NCBI GenBank assembly: GCA_037447605.1
Contig: CM074805.1
Span: forward strand, 2,194,340 to 2,258,339
From: Zygnema circumcarinatum
Lineage: Eukaryota > Streptophyta > Zygnematophyceae > Zygnematales > Zygnemataceae
Direction: 5' to 3'
DNA length: 64,000 nucleotides
The notes below the pieces were generated by a model, which was not told the origin of the DNA, did no database searches, and worked only from the letters and a program-made list of their open reading frames with translations. Positions 22,996 to 34,900 of the stretch are shown here, piece by piece. Every line of letters starts with the position of its first letter. Position 1 is the stretch's first letter. The position numbers and the translations under genes were made by a program.

Positions 22996-23647
22996 GGCAG
23001 AAAGCAAATCAACGGCGAATGAGATATAATAGTTCGGTCACCTGCAAAGCGTCAAGGGTATCAATAAACATGAAACCTGCAACATGCCAACTCTGTCTGA
23101 GACATATATTCAAAGTGGTCTGCAACAATGTAGCACAAGCCGGAGGGATAGGTGCACCTGCTTTTTTAAAGTACGCTATGGAAAATTGTTTGAACCAACT
23201 TGCTTTACAAGATCAATATAACAGCAAGTGCCATCTCCTGCCCACTCGCTAAAATAGCTCTATTCCTGTACCTAGACGCCTTGAACAGCCAAATCCTCGC
23301 TCGATGCATGTGAAGCGTAATTTATAAGAGGATTTCAGTTAACGAAAAACTTGGCATGCCAATGAAAACTTTTGAAACCTCCGAATACCACCATCCAGCT
23401 TTTTCACAACACACGTCCTCTATAACTAGCACGACTCTGAATAGAGATCCAAAATCATCATCTCTGGATCGAATGTGCCAGGAACGGGAACCATTACGTA
23501 TAATAATAATCAACAGGGAGTCTAGAAAATAGGAGTTTGTCGACTATGGTCTGACCTCTTCCAACAAAAAGGCGTGTTTGCCTTCCTTGCCCTTCAACTT
23601 GACCTCCCTCCCAAGCAGCGCAGCTGCAGCTCGCATGCGGCAGCCGG

Positions 23648-23683
<36 letters not shown>
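23648..23683 (+). repeat. (AGGCAC)n microsatellite
   Basis: About six perfect hexamer units in intergenic sequence. Confidence 0.9.
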
Positions 23684-24539
23684 AGAGCGAGCACGAGGAC
23701 GAGGAGGAGAGCGCGGGGCAGCTTCTCTCTCTCTCTCTCACTCTCTCCCTCCCTCCCTCCTGCAAGCCCCGCCGAGCTTCCACGCGGCGGCGCCTGCCTG
23801 CCTGTGTACGTGGCGCCCGCCGTGGGAGACACGTAGCGATGACGTGGCCGCGAGCTCCCTCGCACGCGCGAGGTTGGCCCTCGCGGGCGCTGGCGGTCAA
23901 ACGGCGTCCGCCAACGGGATCAAGCCACGTGGCGATTGCCTCCTGCCTATGTGGCGCCAATCTCGTTCCATGTCAATGCTACTGCGTCGCTGTCTCAGTT
24001 TCAGCTACGCTGCTGAGTCCGTCCGTGCTCCTCACGCTGTTCTCTGACAATCTGCACTGCGGCGCGTAGTTCTCGTGCAGTCATGCTCGCTGTTCAGTGT
24101 GTGGCGACGGTCAGTTTCCCCGCGATAACTCGACACGGAACAGCGCATGGAACCGTTGCCTGCGAATCGCTGCCCGCGATGTCCGAAGTCCAGCGGGCGG
24201 CGGCATCCCAACGGTCGGATTCTCTGCCCGCTCGCCCGAGTGGCTGCCCGGCCCGGTCCCGTTCGCCCTCGAACTTCGCCGCCGGACGGACTCCGGTGCA
24301 ATATTCGAAACAGACCGCCGGCCCTGCCTCGCTCGGCGCTGGGCCGCTGGCAAGGGCAAACTCCGATAGCGCACCGTACCGTACCGCATCCCCAAGTTCC
24401 AGCCGCAGCTGGAACGGGAAAAACGTTGCCAATCCCGCCAGTTGCGCCTCGCGGTCGCAACACCCCACGGGGAAACACGGGCCTCCGGGCGGTGACTGGC
24501 GAGCTGGATGGACCTGCTTTCCTGAACTCAGTGAACTGG

Positions 24540-24665
24540 GGGAGGATGTGGCATGATCTCACGATGGCGATGGGGTGAATGTGTGGCATGATCTCACGAT
24601 GGCGATGCCATCAAATGTACATGGAAAAAATCATCATGGGGAACCACGAGGAACTGATCGCAAGC
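24540..24665 (+). repeat. dispersed repeat copy with internal duplication
   Basis: The block GTGGCATGATCTCACGATGG appears twice here (24547-24566 and again from about 24583), followed by the CATCAAATGTACATGG and GGGGAACCACGAGGAACTG blocks shared with the 14690 copy. Confidence 0.75.
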
Positions 24666-24683
24666 ATTAAATAAACTCGTTTC

Positions 24684-24714
24684 TCACTTTCAACCTGTTC
24701 GGTTTTACGGTAGC
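24684..24714 (-). repeat. solo inverted-repeat end
   Basis: TTTCAACCTGTTCGGTTTTA followed by CGGTA matches the right end of the element at 13777-14341. No partner end lies nearby, so it is a fragment. Confidence 0.6.
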
Positions 24715-25340
24715 GCATGGCCATGGGCTGGGATAGCTGCTCCAACAAGCTCTCTCTCGCACATTATAACTATCCATCCGTTGGCCGGCCGGTCCCCGCT
24801 CCTCGTGCTTCCCTCCGATCCGACAACAATATCCTCGCGCGCCGAACCAAACAAACAGACCCGCCGTCCGTACCGCGTACGGCACTTCACTCGCTAAAGG
24901 CCGCCCGCCGCCAAATATCTATCTGCGCAGCGTCCACTGACGTCATCATCCTTGTCCGATATTCCTAAATCCTTCCCTTACCGTACCGTACGGTCATACC
25001 TTTTCCCCGCCGCCCCGCCGCCCCCTGCACTTTATGGGCGGTTACGCGCACAGCGGCGTCCGGCCAAAGCCCTGTCCCCGGCAGGGGCCCGCCCGCCCGC
25101 CCATCCGACGGCCCTCCGGCCCCCCCGCCCGCCGCCGCATCCTCACGCGATCCCCGGCCGCCGCCCCCACAGGCTGGCGCCCTCCGCCCGCGTGGGCCCG
25201 GCCCTCCGCGGCCGCTGCGGCCTTCAATGCGCCCCCGGGGGAGGAGGGGCGGTGGGACCGCAAGGGGGGGGGGGGAAGAGCATAGCGCGGGAGGGAGGGA
25301 GGACCGTGGGGAAAGCGTGTGCTGCCGGAGCTCGGAAGCC

Positions 25341-26706
25341 ATGGCGGCCATGACTCCTGAAGGGGCCGCGCTCATCAAGGAGATGTGGGAGAAGCGGATT
25401 TCTCTGGACGTGGACCATTATGGGGTCGACTTTTTTCTCGCGTGCGTGATTTGTAACGGGGATGGGCTAGAGGGAGGGCGATGCTGCTTGCGGCTTGGAG
25501 ACAAGGAGAGTGGGAGGGGGCTTAAGGGGCGGGGGGACGTAGCGTAGGGAGAGGCTGCAGAACTGGACAGCGGGATGGACTGTGTAGACACGGGTTTGGC
25601 TGGGTCCAAACTGGCGCCAAGGCTGCATGTCGGGGATCTGCGGATGCGTCATTGCTGCATGAAGCCTTATTAGCTGAACAATCGCTGCAGGATGCACTTT
25701 TAGGCATGAAAAGGGGTCAGCCATGCCCGAGGAACAGCTGAGAGGTCGGACGAGGGGGACTGTTCACGAAATGCTTTGCTTTGAAAGGGAAAAAACTCCT
25801 GAAAAGAGCAGCTTTTCCACATTCCCATGCATGATTTTTGACCCGTTGTGTTAACACATGTTGAATATCGTATGGTGATACGGATGAAACTGCTCACCTG
25901 CTGTTATCCGCCTGTGCGTCTTCAGCATTTTCGCGCGGGCCCCGCACGTGAAGTACATGTTCTCTTTCATTCAAGAAAACCCCACCGAAGCTGATCTGCG
26001 AAAGAACTACTTCCTTCAAAAGCACTCCAGCGCTGCCATGCAATACGTAAGCGCCTCAGAATCCTGCACGTGTCAAGTTTTCGTTACTGGTAATATAGGA
26101 AGGACAAATGGCTGATGCATGTAGAGATGTTGTAAGTCGGGGAGAAAGATATCCTCTTGTCGGAGGCAGTACTTGTGAACACTGCCGATATGACGTGATT
26201 CAGGCGGGCGAGTGCATGTCGCTATTCGGTGACAAAGCGGGAACAGTGGAAGCATTTGCTCGACTGCGCAAGCTCGGCAAAATGCACTCCAAGTACGCGG
26301 TGGTTGAGGCGGGCTTTCCGGTAAGGGACCAGCCTTTTTGTGTGGAAAGGATGTGTGTAGACCTCCTGGTTCAGTAGATGATGATAGTGCGGTCAGAGGC
26401 GTGAGCAAATGTTCCTCTGCATTTACTGTCAGCTACAAAACGACCTTCTTTCATATGCTTTGGCTGAGAGCTTGATGCTCAAAATGTGCTCAACATTCTC
26501 TGGGTCAAATGGATGGGTTTGATAACCTTTTGCAGGTGGTGAAGGATTCCCTGCTGGAAGTGCTGAGAAAGAACCTCGGTGATGAGTTGAAGCCAGACAC
26601 TGAGGCTGCCTTTGCAATAGGCATTGAAATTGCGGTCAAGGAGATGAAGGCAGGGCTTCAGGAGGGTTACTCAAGGAGGCACAGACGATCTGGTATAAGT
26701 CTATAG
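25341..26706 (+). CDS. plant-type hemoglobin (phytoglobin)
   Basis: A haem protein; plant relatives bind O2 and scavenge nitric oxide. Four exons, 25341-25441, 25926-26046, 26204-26320 and 26536-26706, give 169 residues. The globin fold is clear: ARAPHVKYMFSF carries the CD-region Phe, H67 (QKHSS) is the distal E7 and H102 (KMHSKY) the proximal F8 histidine, separated by 35 positions as in land-plant hemoglobins. Introns fall after FFL(A), before AGECM and before VVKDSLLEV. These match the three classical plant globin intron sites (B12, E14/15 and G7). The donor at 25442 (GTGCGT) was chosen because it keeps the helix B-C spacing; the alternative three bases on adds a residue. Start ATG 25341 opens MAAMTPEGAALI; a second ATG lies four codons in. 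G-rich runs precede it. Confidence 0.93.
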
Positions 26707-28958
26707 AGAAAAAAAAGATTCTAACTTGAGGAGGTTCAATGTATAATACTGATTCTTTATTATGCTTCAGCGCCAAGGGGAGTTCTCCTGGATGATGAGT
26801 AGAAAGCCTGAGTGGATCTATAGAAAGTGGAGAGAGGTAGTACGGTTACTGGAAGCAATCAGGGGTAATGCATGGTTTGTAATGTTTCGCTTGGAGTCGT
26901 TTGGCGCTTAAGCCACCAGGGGCAGAAGACAGTATGATTCCAGAAGTACTGAAAGTTGGGACACCAGAAGTCCGTATGGCTTCTCGGGAGGTTTTAGAGT
27001 CTGATATCGTCAATGGAGTTGATACTTACTGGGGTGTGCCTCCAACAGAGTAAATGATTGGGGCGCCCTAACAGCTCTATTTTTAGCTTTCCACGTGGAA
27101 ATGAATATCTAGGCCATCGCACTCAGTTAAGGTTTTTCTTCCTAAGCTACAGGAATTGCTTGTTGGCGCTCCGTCCCGCTGAGGATGGAACCAAACTCGT
27201 CATCTCTGGCTTCGCCTGTATGTATCGATGTCATGCGAATTCCGCATGCGCTTTTGCAGATTCCATTTTGCGCTATTGCATCCGCTATGGTGATGAATAG
27301 GTTTCGGAGGTGAAGGTCGCGGTTCCTTCATGTCATGAATGTTTCTGAAACCGTTCTTGACATTGAGTCCTGTACCAAATTTCTAGCCAATCATCTCTTT
27401 CCGAAAGTTTGGTGTTTTTGTTCATTCCCCTTCAAGGTCCCGAGCATGTTCGCTATGAGCCTATGAGCCAAGCCTTGAAAAGAGACGACGTCAACTGTAT
27501 AACAAAAATAGTAGCAGTTCCTTGTGATTCTGTGCATTACTACTTCACGGGTAGTCTAATTGGGGCATTCGAAAATTGGCTGTGAATATGTTGTGTCCAT
27601 GACCACTGTGCATACATTGTCTGCATCGTGCTTCTCTCCTCGTCGAGACAGGTCTTGGTCTTGGCCACCTTGTCCTCTGTAGCTGGACTGAATTCGTCAC
27701 GAAGCCTTAAGCGCTGGCTTTTGGGATCTTTGCAAGAGCCCGATCTATGAATGGCTGTGGATGAAAACTGTGAAGTCCGAGTGAGCGCATACCCAACAAA
27801 CGCCGTGGCACGGTTAAGCCTTTGGGTGCTGGCTGATGACAACCATCGGAGCAAGGCGAGGCAAGGTTCGACAAGGCAACAGTGCCAAAAAATATTCGCG
27901 AGCGCATTTTTTCTTCTGTTTCTTCCGCAGTGCAATCATTTACTGTCAGCAGTGGAAGGGACTTCAATGAAAGTGAGCAGTTTTCCCTCCACCCCATATC
28001 CATCATGAAGGCATGCGACGAGAGTCCGCGCAATACAATTTCGTATTGAGAGGCAGCACTCCGACGCAAACAGGTGCCTTGTCAAACGTCTCACTGATTG
28101 CAGTCAAGGAAGTGAATCAGACTTGTCTACAAAAGCGAGGCAATACATGCAGTGCGGAGGAGAATGGAAGACATACAGAAGTTAGGTGATAAAACTTCCG
28201 GAAAGGACGAACGTGACACAAGAGCAGTCGAGTTTTTTAAAATAATAGCTTAAATATAGGTGAGAATGAATTCGAGCAGGGAAGAGACAATGAGCAAGGG
28301 ATACAGAGTAGCGGAATAGGATCGGATCCTTACGTCCCTATCAAATAGGATCGGAAATTGGAAAATTGTTCGCGCTAGAAGTTGAGAATTGGGGAAGAAT
28401 TCTGTTAATAAACTCACCTCCATCTGCGGAATCACGCCCTTTTCCACAACGAATTGCAACAAGTCCCGCACATCAGAAGGACCATAAAAAAATTGGCAAG
28501 ACCTACTCTAAACCTTACACACGAAAAAAGGCAGGCAACCCTTCAGGCCCATTCATCACATTTTCTGAAAATCCAACGACAGCTTAATTTGAATCATCTC
28601 TGCCGTGTCTAAACCAGCAACCTGAAAAAGAGGGCTCCACTGGCATGTATTTCATGCAAGATAACACATCGTGGTTTACCGTCGGTGAGTTCTGTTAACA
28701 TTTGCGGTCCTCAATGTCTCAAAGTTCCTCTCTTTTTGTGGTTTATTATTGTCGTAGCCAAGCTGTCCACATGAACCAAAATGTTTAGAGATGCTTGACA
28801 GAAACCACCAATGCAACCTTAACTTCTTTTCATAGCATTCAGACAGTCGTGAAAATGTGACAGTTGCACAGGCGATTGGAGCATATCATTGCGATTTCAA
28901 TAATCGTGCCAATCCATTCTGAAAAGTCCGCAGCATGTCATTGCTTAGAAAACTATTG
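26707..28958. other. intergenic between convergent genes
   Basis: 3' flanks of phytoglobin (+) and of the M3 peptidase (-). No domain-bearing frame, RNA gene or clear repeat is seen in these 2.2 kb. Confidence 0.5.
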
Positions 28959-31900
28959 TCAGATTCCAGCCTCCTTTAGCAGCAGCGCTGTGCATGGTCG
29001 AATGCCGCCCTTATCAGTGCCTCCATGGAGCACTGCCTGCGGCACAACATCTCTCAGGATAGCCGCAGGGTCGCGTGCGCCCCCGTAACGTAAGAGCTTG
29101 GTACGAAGCCGCTCTCCCGCCTCAAAGTTAAGAGGGTCTTCGGCAAAGTGCGTGTCCCATATGTAAGCCGCAAAACACTTGGCATATAAGTAGCTGTAAT
29201 AACCTGCATATTTCCGAAAGCGCTAAAGGTCACGAGTGTGATGGAATTTGAATCTTCAAGTGAAGGGGAGGGGAGGGGCGGGGGCGCTCTGAAAGCTTCA
29301 GGAACGGTCACACTCACCTGCGCCATAATTCACAAAATGTGCAAACCGAGTTTGCCAATGAGTGCCCTCCACGTGGCGCTGTTGGGAGTGTCTGCTCTGT
29401 ATCCTCGCAATGACAGCTGTCGTGTCCCCCTCTAATGTTTGCCGTCCAAAAAGGGTCAGGTCAGATAGAGCATAAATCACCTGTCCGTATCAATTCCCTT
29501 GTAGCACCCACAAGAAAAAGTCGTCGTCATTCATGCTGCCATGACCACATTCAAATTTGAAGAGCTTTTTATAGACAGATTCGAAATGCTGAGCACCTTT
29601 CCTACTTTCATTCAGGTGTAATGATCTCTTGAAAGCGTTGGAATTGGACTACAGCTTTGATGCTGCGTATCTATGTTTGCAACAACACCACCTTGCTAAC
29701 GTGAAACGCGTGACAACACAGCCGCAGCTTTGTGCCGCTTGGTGTTTCCCTACCGATAGAAAGGACGTTTCAAAAGAGAGCTAAAGAAGCCAAAAGAGTG
29801 ATTTAGGTAGAAACGTTCTTGATACGTTTTCCGGTTTTCACCAGCAGCCTACCATAGTGAGTACAAGTGGGCATTAGTAGTTTGCCTTCCCAAGGACATC
29901 ACTAAACTTGCAACTTTCTATCTCCTACTCCTTGCCGGCACTGCTATCTTTCCTGGCGAAGGCGACACTGTTCACATGTCTTGCAGAGGGAAACGGAGGG
30001 AAACAGTAGTGAGGGAGGTATGCCGCCCACCTGGTTCTGAAGGTCCCGGGCAGCAAACATGGATTTTGCATGATGCAGGCCGTCCACGATTTTCTTGGGA
30101 ATGACTTCATTGGTGGAATAGTGCCGTGCGAATTCTCGGAGGACTCGATAATCCCCAGCAAAATATCTGCCAGCCCCAAAAAAGTAGAAAGTCCAGCAAA
30201 ACTGAATCCATGATGCATATTCATCCATCGTAACGGAGGCCAAGGAATGAATCTACTTGACTTCGGCTCACGCCATTCCCTTCTGAGCACCATCTTGATT
30301 TGGAGAAACCGATCTTAACACATCAATCCTTTCATTTTCTCTCTTCTCCTAAATCCACTTTCTATAGCGCTCCATTAAGGTGCTTTCCAACTTCAAAAAT
30401 CTTGAATGGTTTTTAGGGAAGAGGAATATATTCGTACTCGAGGAGATTTGAAGGGCTCTCCACAAAGTCAAGAGCTGCCCGTGTTCCTGACAAGTGTTGG
30501 TGAGCCTGCACCCCCTTCACATCACCCATGAAAATTCGAAAATACCTAACAGAACAAACTTGCTAGCATCAAGCTTGCTGTGTGTCCTTAAGGCTCGAAT
30601 GAAGCGCTCTTCATCACCGAAAAGTCAAAAAACTAGATACGTAAGTTTCTTTCTTCCCAACAGGTCAAACTAACTGGTTAATAGTAGCGCGTATCGATTG
30701 AGGCAGCGAACAGTTACAATGTGCAGTATGAGCCCACTAGGCCTCCCAAAGTCGCCTTCTCCAGTCTTAGACACCAATACAATCAGTTACAAGCACACGA
30801 GGCCAAGAATAAAGGTGGCTGAAGGTTTAACCCAACGCTTAGGATAAGCATCAGATAGTCGCCAGCCAGCAAAACTCACGACGAGTGTCCAACCAATTCT
30901 TCTATGATTGTGCACGCATAACAATGAATCGATCCACAAAGCCTATAACTCGGCAACCCTTAAAAAAATGATCCTGCAGCCTAGAAGCATCCTCCTTGTA
31001 GCTGATTACATTCGACGACTCGTCCTCAGCATCATTGAGTTGCGCGACATTCCACCACTATGTTTAATAGAGAAGGAATGTTATAGCAGACTGCCTTCTC
31101 CGCAGAGGGATAGGGGCTTTACCGTGCGGGAGAGCAGCGAGTGAAGAGCGTGACCGAACTCGTGGAAGAGCGTCTCCACATCGCTGTGCGAGAGGAGACA
31201 CGGGGCAGCACCCTGAGCTTTGGGGAAACTGCAGACGAGTGCAACCACCTGCCCGCAAGAACAGCAAGAAGAAGAAGAAGAAGGAAGCAAAGAGAAGCTT
31301 CAGAGACGAGTTTTCAACAGCCTAAAGAAGACGTGTACAGCAAGGAAACAACCCGAGGTGCCCACATGGCATTGTTGGGAAAAGGCACTGAAGTGGCAGT
31401 TGAAGTACAGCTTCATGAAAAGTGCTATTGATTCCTGTGTGGGCATAGGGCCCCTGCTGCAACTTACTGGCAGTTGGTATGATCCATCGGAAAGGAGACG
31501 CCCACACTTGAGTGTGAAATGCGCTGCGTGCGCATACTTACGTGGCCGCGGGTACATATCCAGATATATGTGACCCAGTTCCCCCTGCAGCACCCACCAA
31601 TTGTGAGCTGAGCAACATGAAGCAGGCACGCATGCTGACAAAAAGCAATCAGGCAGCGGAGAGTGCACCATACCAGCAGGCGTGAGGGGGCTCACTGCAA
31701 GCATCCATCCATCTGCTTAACGAGGATCTTACCTTAGTCTCTTACGATGAATTAAAATGCCAAAACGTAGTAAGGGCTGAATTGAGTTTAGGTTTTGTTA
31801 TGAATTATCGCTTATCCGTAAACCCCAGTCAATGCATTCGTCACGTCCACCGTCAGTGCAAGGGAAGCCCTGCGCCCACTACCTCTGAGTGGTGCAGGAG

Positions 31901-34900
31901 AGTGCACTTCTTCACGTGCGGAGCCCATGCCTCGCCCTCCGCCATGGCCACTTCTCGCATGGTAGCTCCGAACACCTTCTCTGTGAGGGTAGCGAGTCCC
32001 TCCAAGCAGCGCTCCATTGGGAAGTAAGCCGCCACCACCTGCCACGGGCATCGCCCAGTCATCCTCTCCCGCGTCCATCACATCCCCATACATCACAAAA
32101 GCAGAGCCCCTTGATCCTTGGACGTAGGCAGAGGCCGTCCGAGTCAATAGATAGTCAATAGTCAACAAATTCAAGTATAGAAAACGTTGGAGCCAGTCTG
32201 TGGGCAAAGGAGAAGGATCGTGGAAAGAAAGAAAGGCAGAAGAGGCGGATCTTTGTGATTCGGTGAGCATGTTGGCATAGGATGCAAGAGAGGAGAGAGA
32301 GACGAGAGAGGGAGGGAGAGAGCAACCCTCGCATCCAAGCTGTGCGCTCGGGCCTTAGCCATCCCCGTGTAGTATGCAGAGTCCCAAGGCTCCACTGCCC
32401 CCTGTCCGCCATGGGACCGCTTGCATTCCTCCAAAAGCAGCACCTCCTGCAGCACCCACGTGTGAAATCTCAACTCTCGCCGAACAGGAACATCACATCA
32501 CTCTTGCCAAGACGCACAAGAGGACATTCTCAGGTGCAGATTCAAACTGTAGAAGGGCCCAGTTCAACAACAGGCAGAAGTTCCAAAACATGTAAGAAAA
32601 GCCCCAAGAGATGTAAGTTGCACAGTCATCGACCCAAAAAGCTGAATTTCATATACGTGCAACAACACTAGGAGCACATGCAACAACACGGAGAAGAAGT
32701 TCATTATTCGCTTCACGTTAGGGATGGACTGGACAGTATTACCATCTTCAAATTCAAACAGCCTCTTCGGAGCAGCATGCCATACCCGGTCAGCCTTCTC
32801 TCTGATCTGCGCTCCGAGATCCTCGAGAAAGTTGATGGCTACATCAGGTGAGCCTGCCATGAGAGGGGCGGTTTGAAACTCCGCATACGACATCCACCCC
32901 AGCACCTGCACATCGCCTCAGACAGAAAGTACGCAATGGTAAGGCTGCTAGGCTTAGGTGGGATGGTGTTTATAACTCATATGCACGTCCACCTCTCGGT
33001 TTATCAATGACCCATCTGCAGGGATGGCATTATCTGATCTCATCTCAATCAAGACGAATCGCCAGATGTGACGAACCACCATCGCAAAAGGCTCCATTTC
33101 AGAAGATTTGAGTCTCATAACACTCAGCTACATGGTTAGTATTTAGCCATGCCGACAACGAAGTGTAATAGTGGATGAGTGAAAAGGAGAGGAGCCATCC
33201 TGCACACATCAAATATGCCTCAGCGGCTTGTAAAATGCAACCAGAAGTCGTCCGTCACGAACTCTTGATTTCAGACTCAGGCTTCCATTCCCTTTCTGGT
33301 AGAAAAGAACCTTAAACTTAACTGTTTCCATTGTACCAAGCCGAAAAACAAGCACAGCGTGCATCTGCAAACCTCCAACAAATGCGTAGGTACAGTGCAA
33401 ACAAATATCAATCCCGTGGAATGCTGACCTCTGCCAGGTGATGCCGCGTCTGAACAAGACGGTCCAGAACCGCAAGGTTGCTTTTGGGGCTGCTGTTGGC
33501 TGCCATGAACACCGACCTTCTCACCTGCACATTACATGACACCACATGACACCACATCACATCACACCACATCACATCACATCACACCACTCACATCACG
33601 TCGTTTATCGGCAGCTCTCTCCTCGTCCGCCCCCATTTCCGCCCCCTCCCTTCCTCCACCAGCCCTCCCCCCTGACTTCCTACCGGAGAGCGTGAAGCAG
33701 CGTGTGATATACATACCTCGGGATCGGGCACCCACTTGAGCACTGCGTTCTGCACCATCGCCTCCGACCCCACCCTCAGCCCTTGAGAGAGAGCCCTCCC
33801 TCGCCCTCCCTCCTCCAGCACTCGCCCGGAGGGGGCTCGCCACACGGGCCGTAGGAGGGCACGGAGAGGGTCCGGCACTGCACGCAGGCGGGAGGGGGGG
33901 AACACGTCCACATGCGACTTGTCGGCCGCAATGTTGTGAGTGAATCTGTTGGGGGGTTGGCGGCGCACGGCAATCAGTGTGCAGGTCATGGGTTTTTCGA
34001 TTGTAAGGAGAAAGAGGGGGAAGGGGGGAAATTGTGGAAAGGGAGGAGTAGGGAAGGACGAGAAAGCTAGTGCAACGGGTACAGACGGGGAGAGTGAGAG
34101 AGACAGGGAAGATAGCAAGATGGTGATGGAAAAGGGAGAGGTCGTGAAGAGGAGGGGAGAGAGAAGGATTAAGGTATAGATTTAGCAAGAAGTCCACGAG
34201 CCTGTAAGGAGCTCAGCTCACTGCATTCCAAGCTGTGTGATGTCGTGGTTCAACTTCGCCACAAGCGCCCGCTTATCTGCCAGCACAAACCACTGCTAAA
34301 GTTCAGACACATGTTTTTATAGATTGAAACGATGGACATAAGTTGATAACGAATAGACCTGCCTCTTGTCCAGAAGCAAGATCTGCTAGTTACCGACCCC
34401 GGCTTCTGATTATTCAGGCCGCAGTGGTCTTATCACGGCCTAAACGCCGGTCTATTATCACATGAAGCCCGGAAGAACCCTGGCAACCTGATCGGTGCTG
34501 GTGACCGGTGGTCCATGCCCCCCAATCCGTCACTTTTAGTAATCACAACAGCTATTGTCACATAAAATTTCTGCTTCCGCTCACTCCCAGAAACTTGAGA
34601 AATGCTCGAAAATAGATCACCCATCAATCAATAAAGGCGAATGAAAATTATGCAAAGCACCACATCTGAAAAACACATCCCAAACAGTATGGAGATACAA
34701 TCTGAACTCTACTCTCTTACCCTCTGACAAGTGCACTCCCGCGCGCTCAAAGTCCAGTCGCAACATGGCAGCGACCCGGCGCGTCTCCTCCGGCATCTCC
34801 ACTCCCGAGTCTATGGCAGCTTTCAGCATTCCATATAGCTCAGTGCTTGTGTTCAAGCTCTGACCAAAAACAGACAGTAAGAGGCGGAAATACAGACAAT

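Larger units (their letters stand above)
22996..25340. other. long intergenic region upstream of phytoglobin
   Basis: It holds upstream sequence of PLAC8 gene 2, an (AGGCAC)n microsatellite (23648-23683), CT/CCCTCC runs (23721-23760), a CCACGTGG box (23925-23932), a GC-rich block (24130-24520), a dispersed repeat copy (24540-24665), a lone inverted-repeat end (24684-24714), a TGACGTCA box (24938-24945) and TACCG pentamers (24978-24993). Many frames are open because of GC richness, but none shows a domain or a good splice structure. Confidence 0.5.

Noticed and set aside
23494-24589. Frames up to 185 codons on both strands
   Set aside because: GC-rich and microsatellite-driven; no splice signals or recognisable protein.
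33577-34197. 206-codon minus frame overlapping MIP exon 33717-33945
   Set aside because: It is a different frame from the conserved HVDVFP-containing exon, so it is a shadow.
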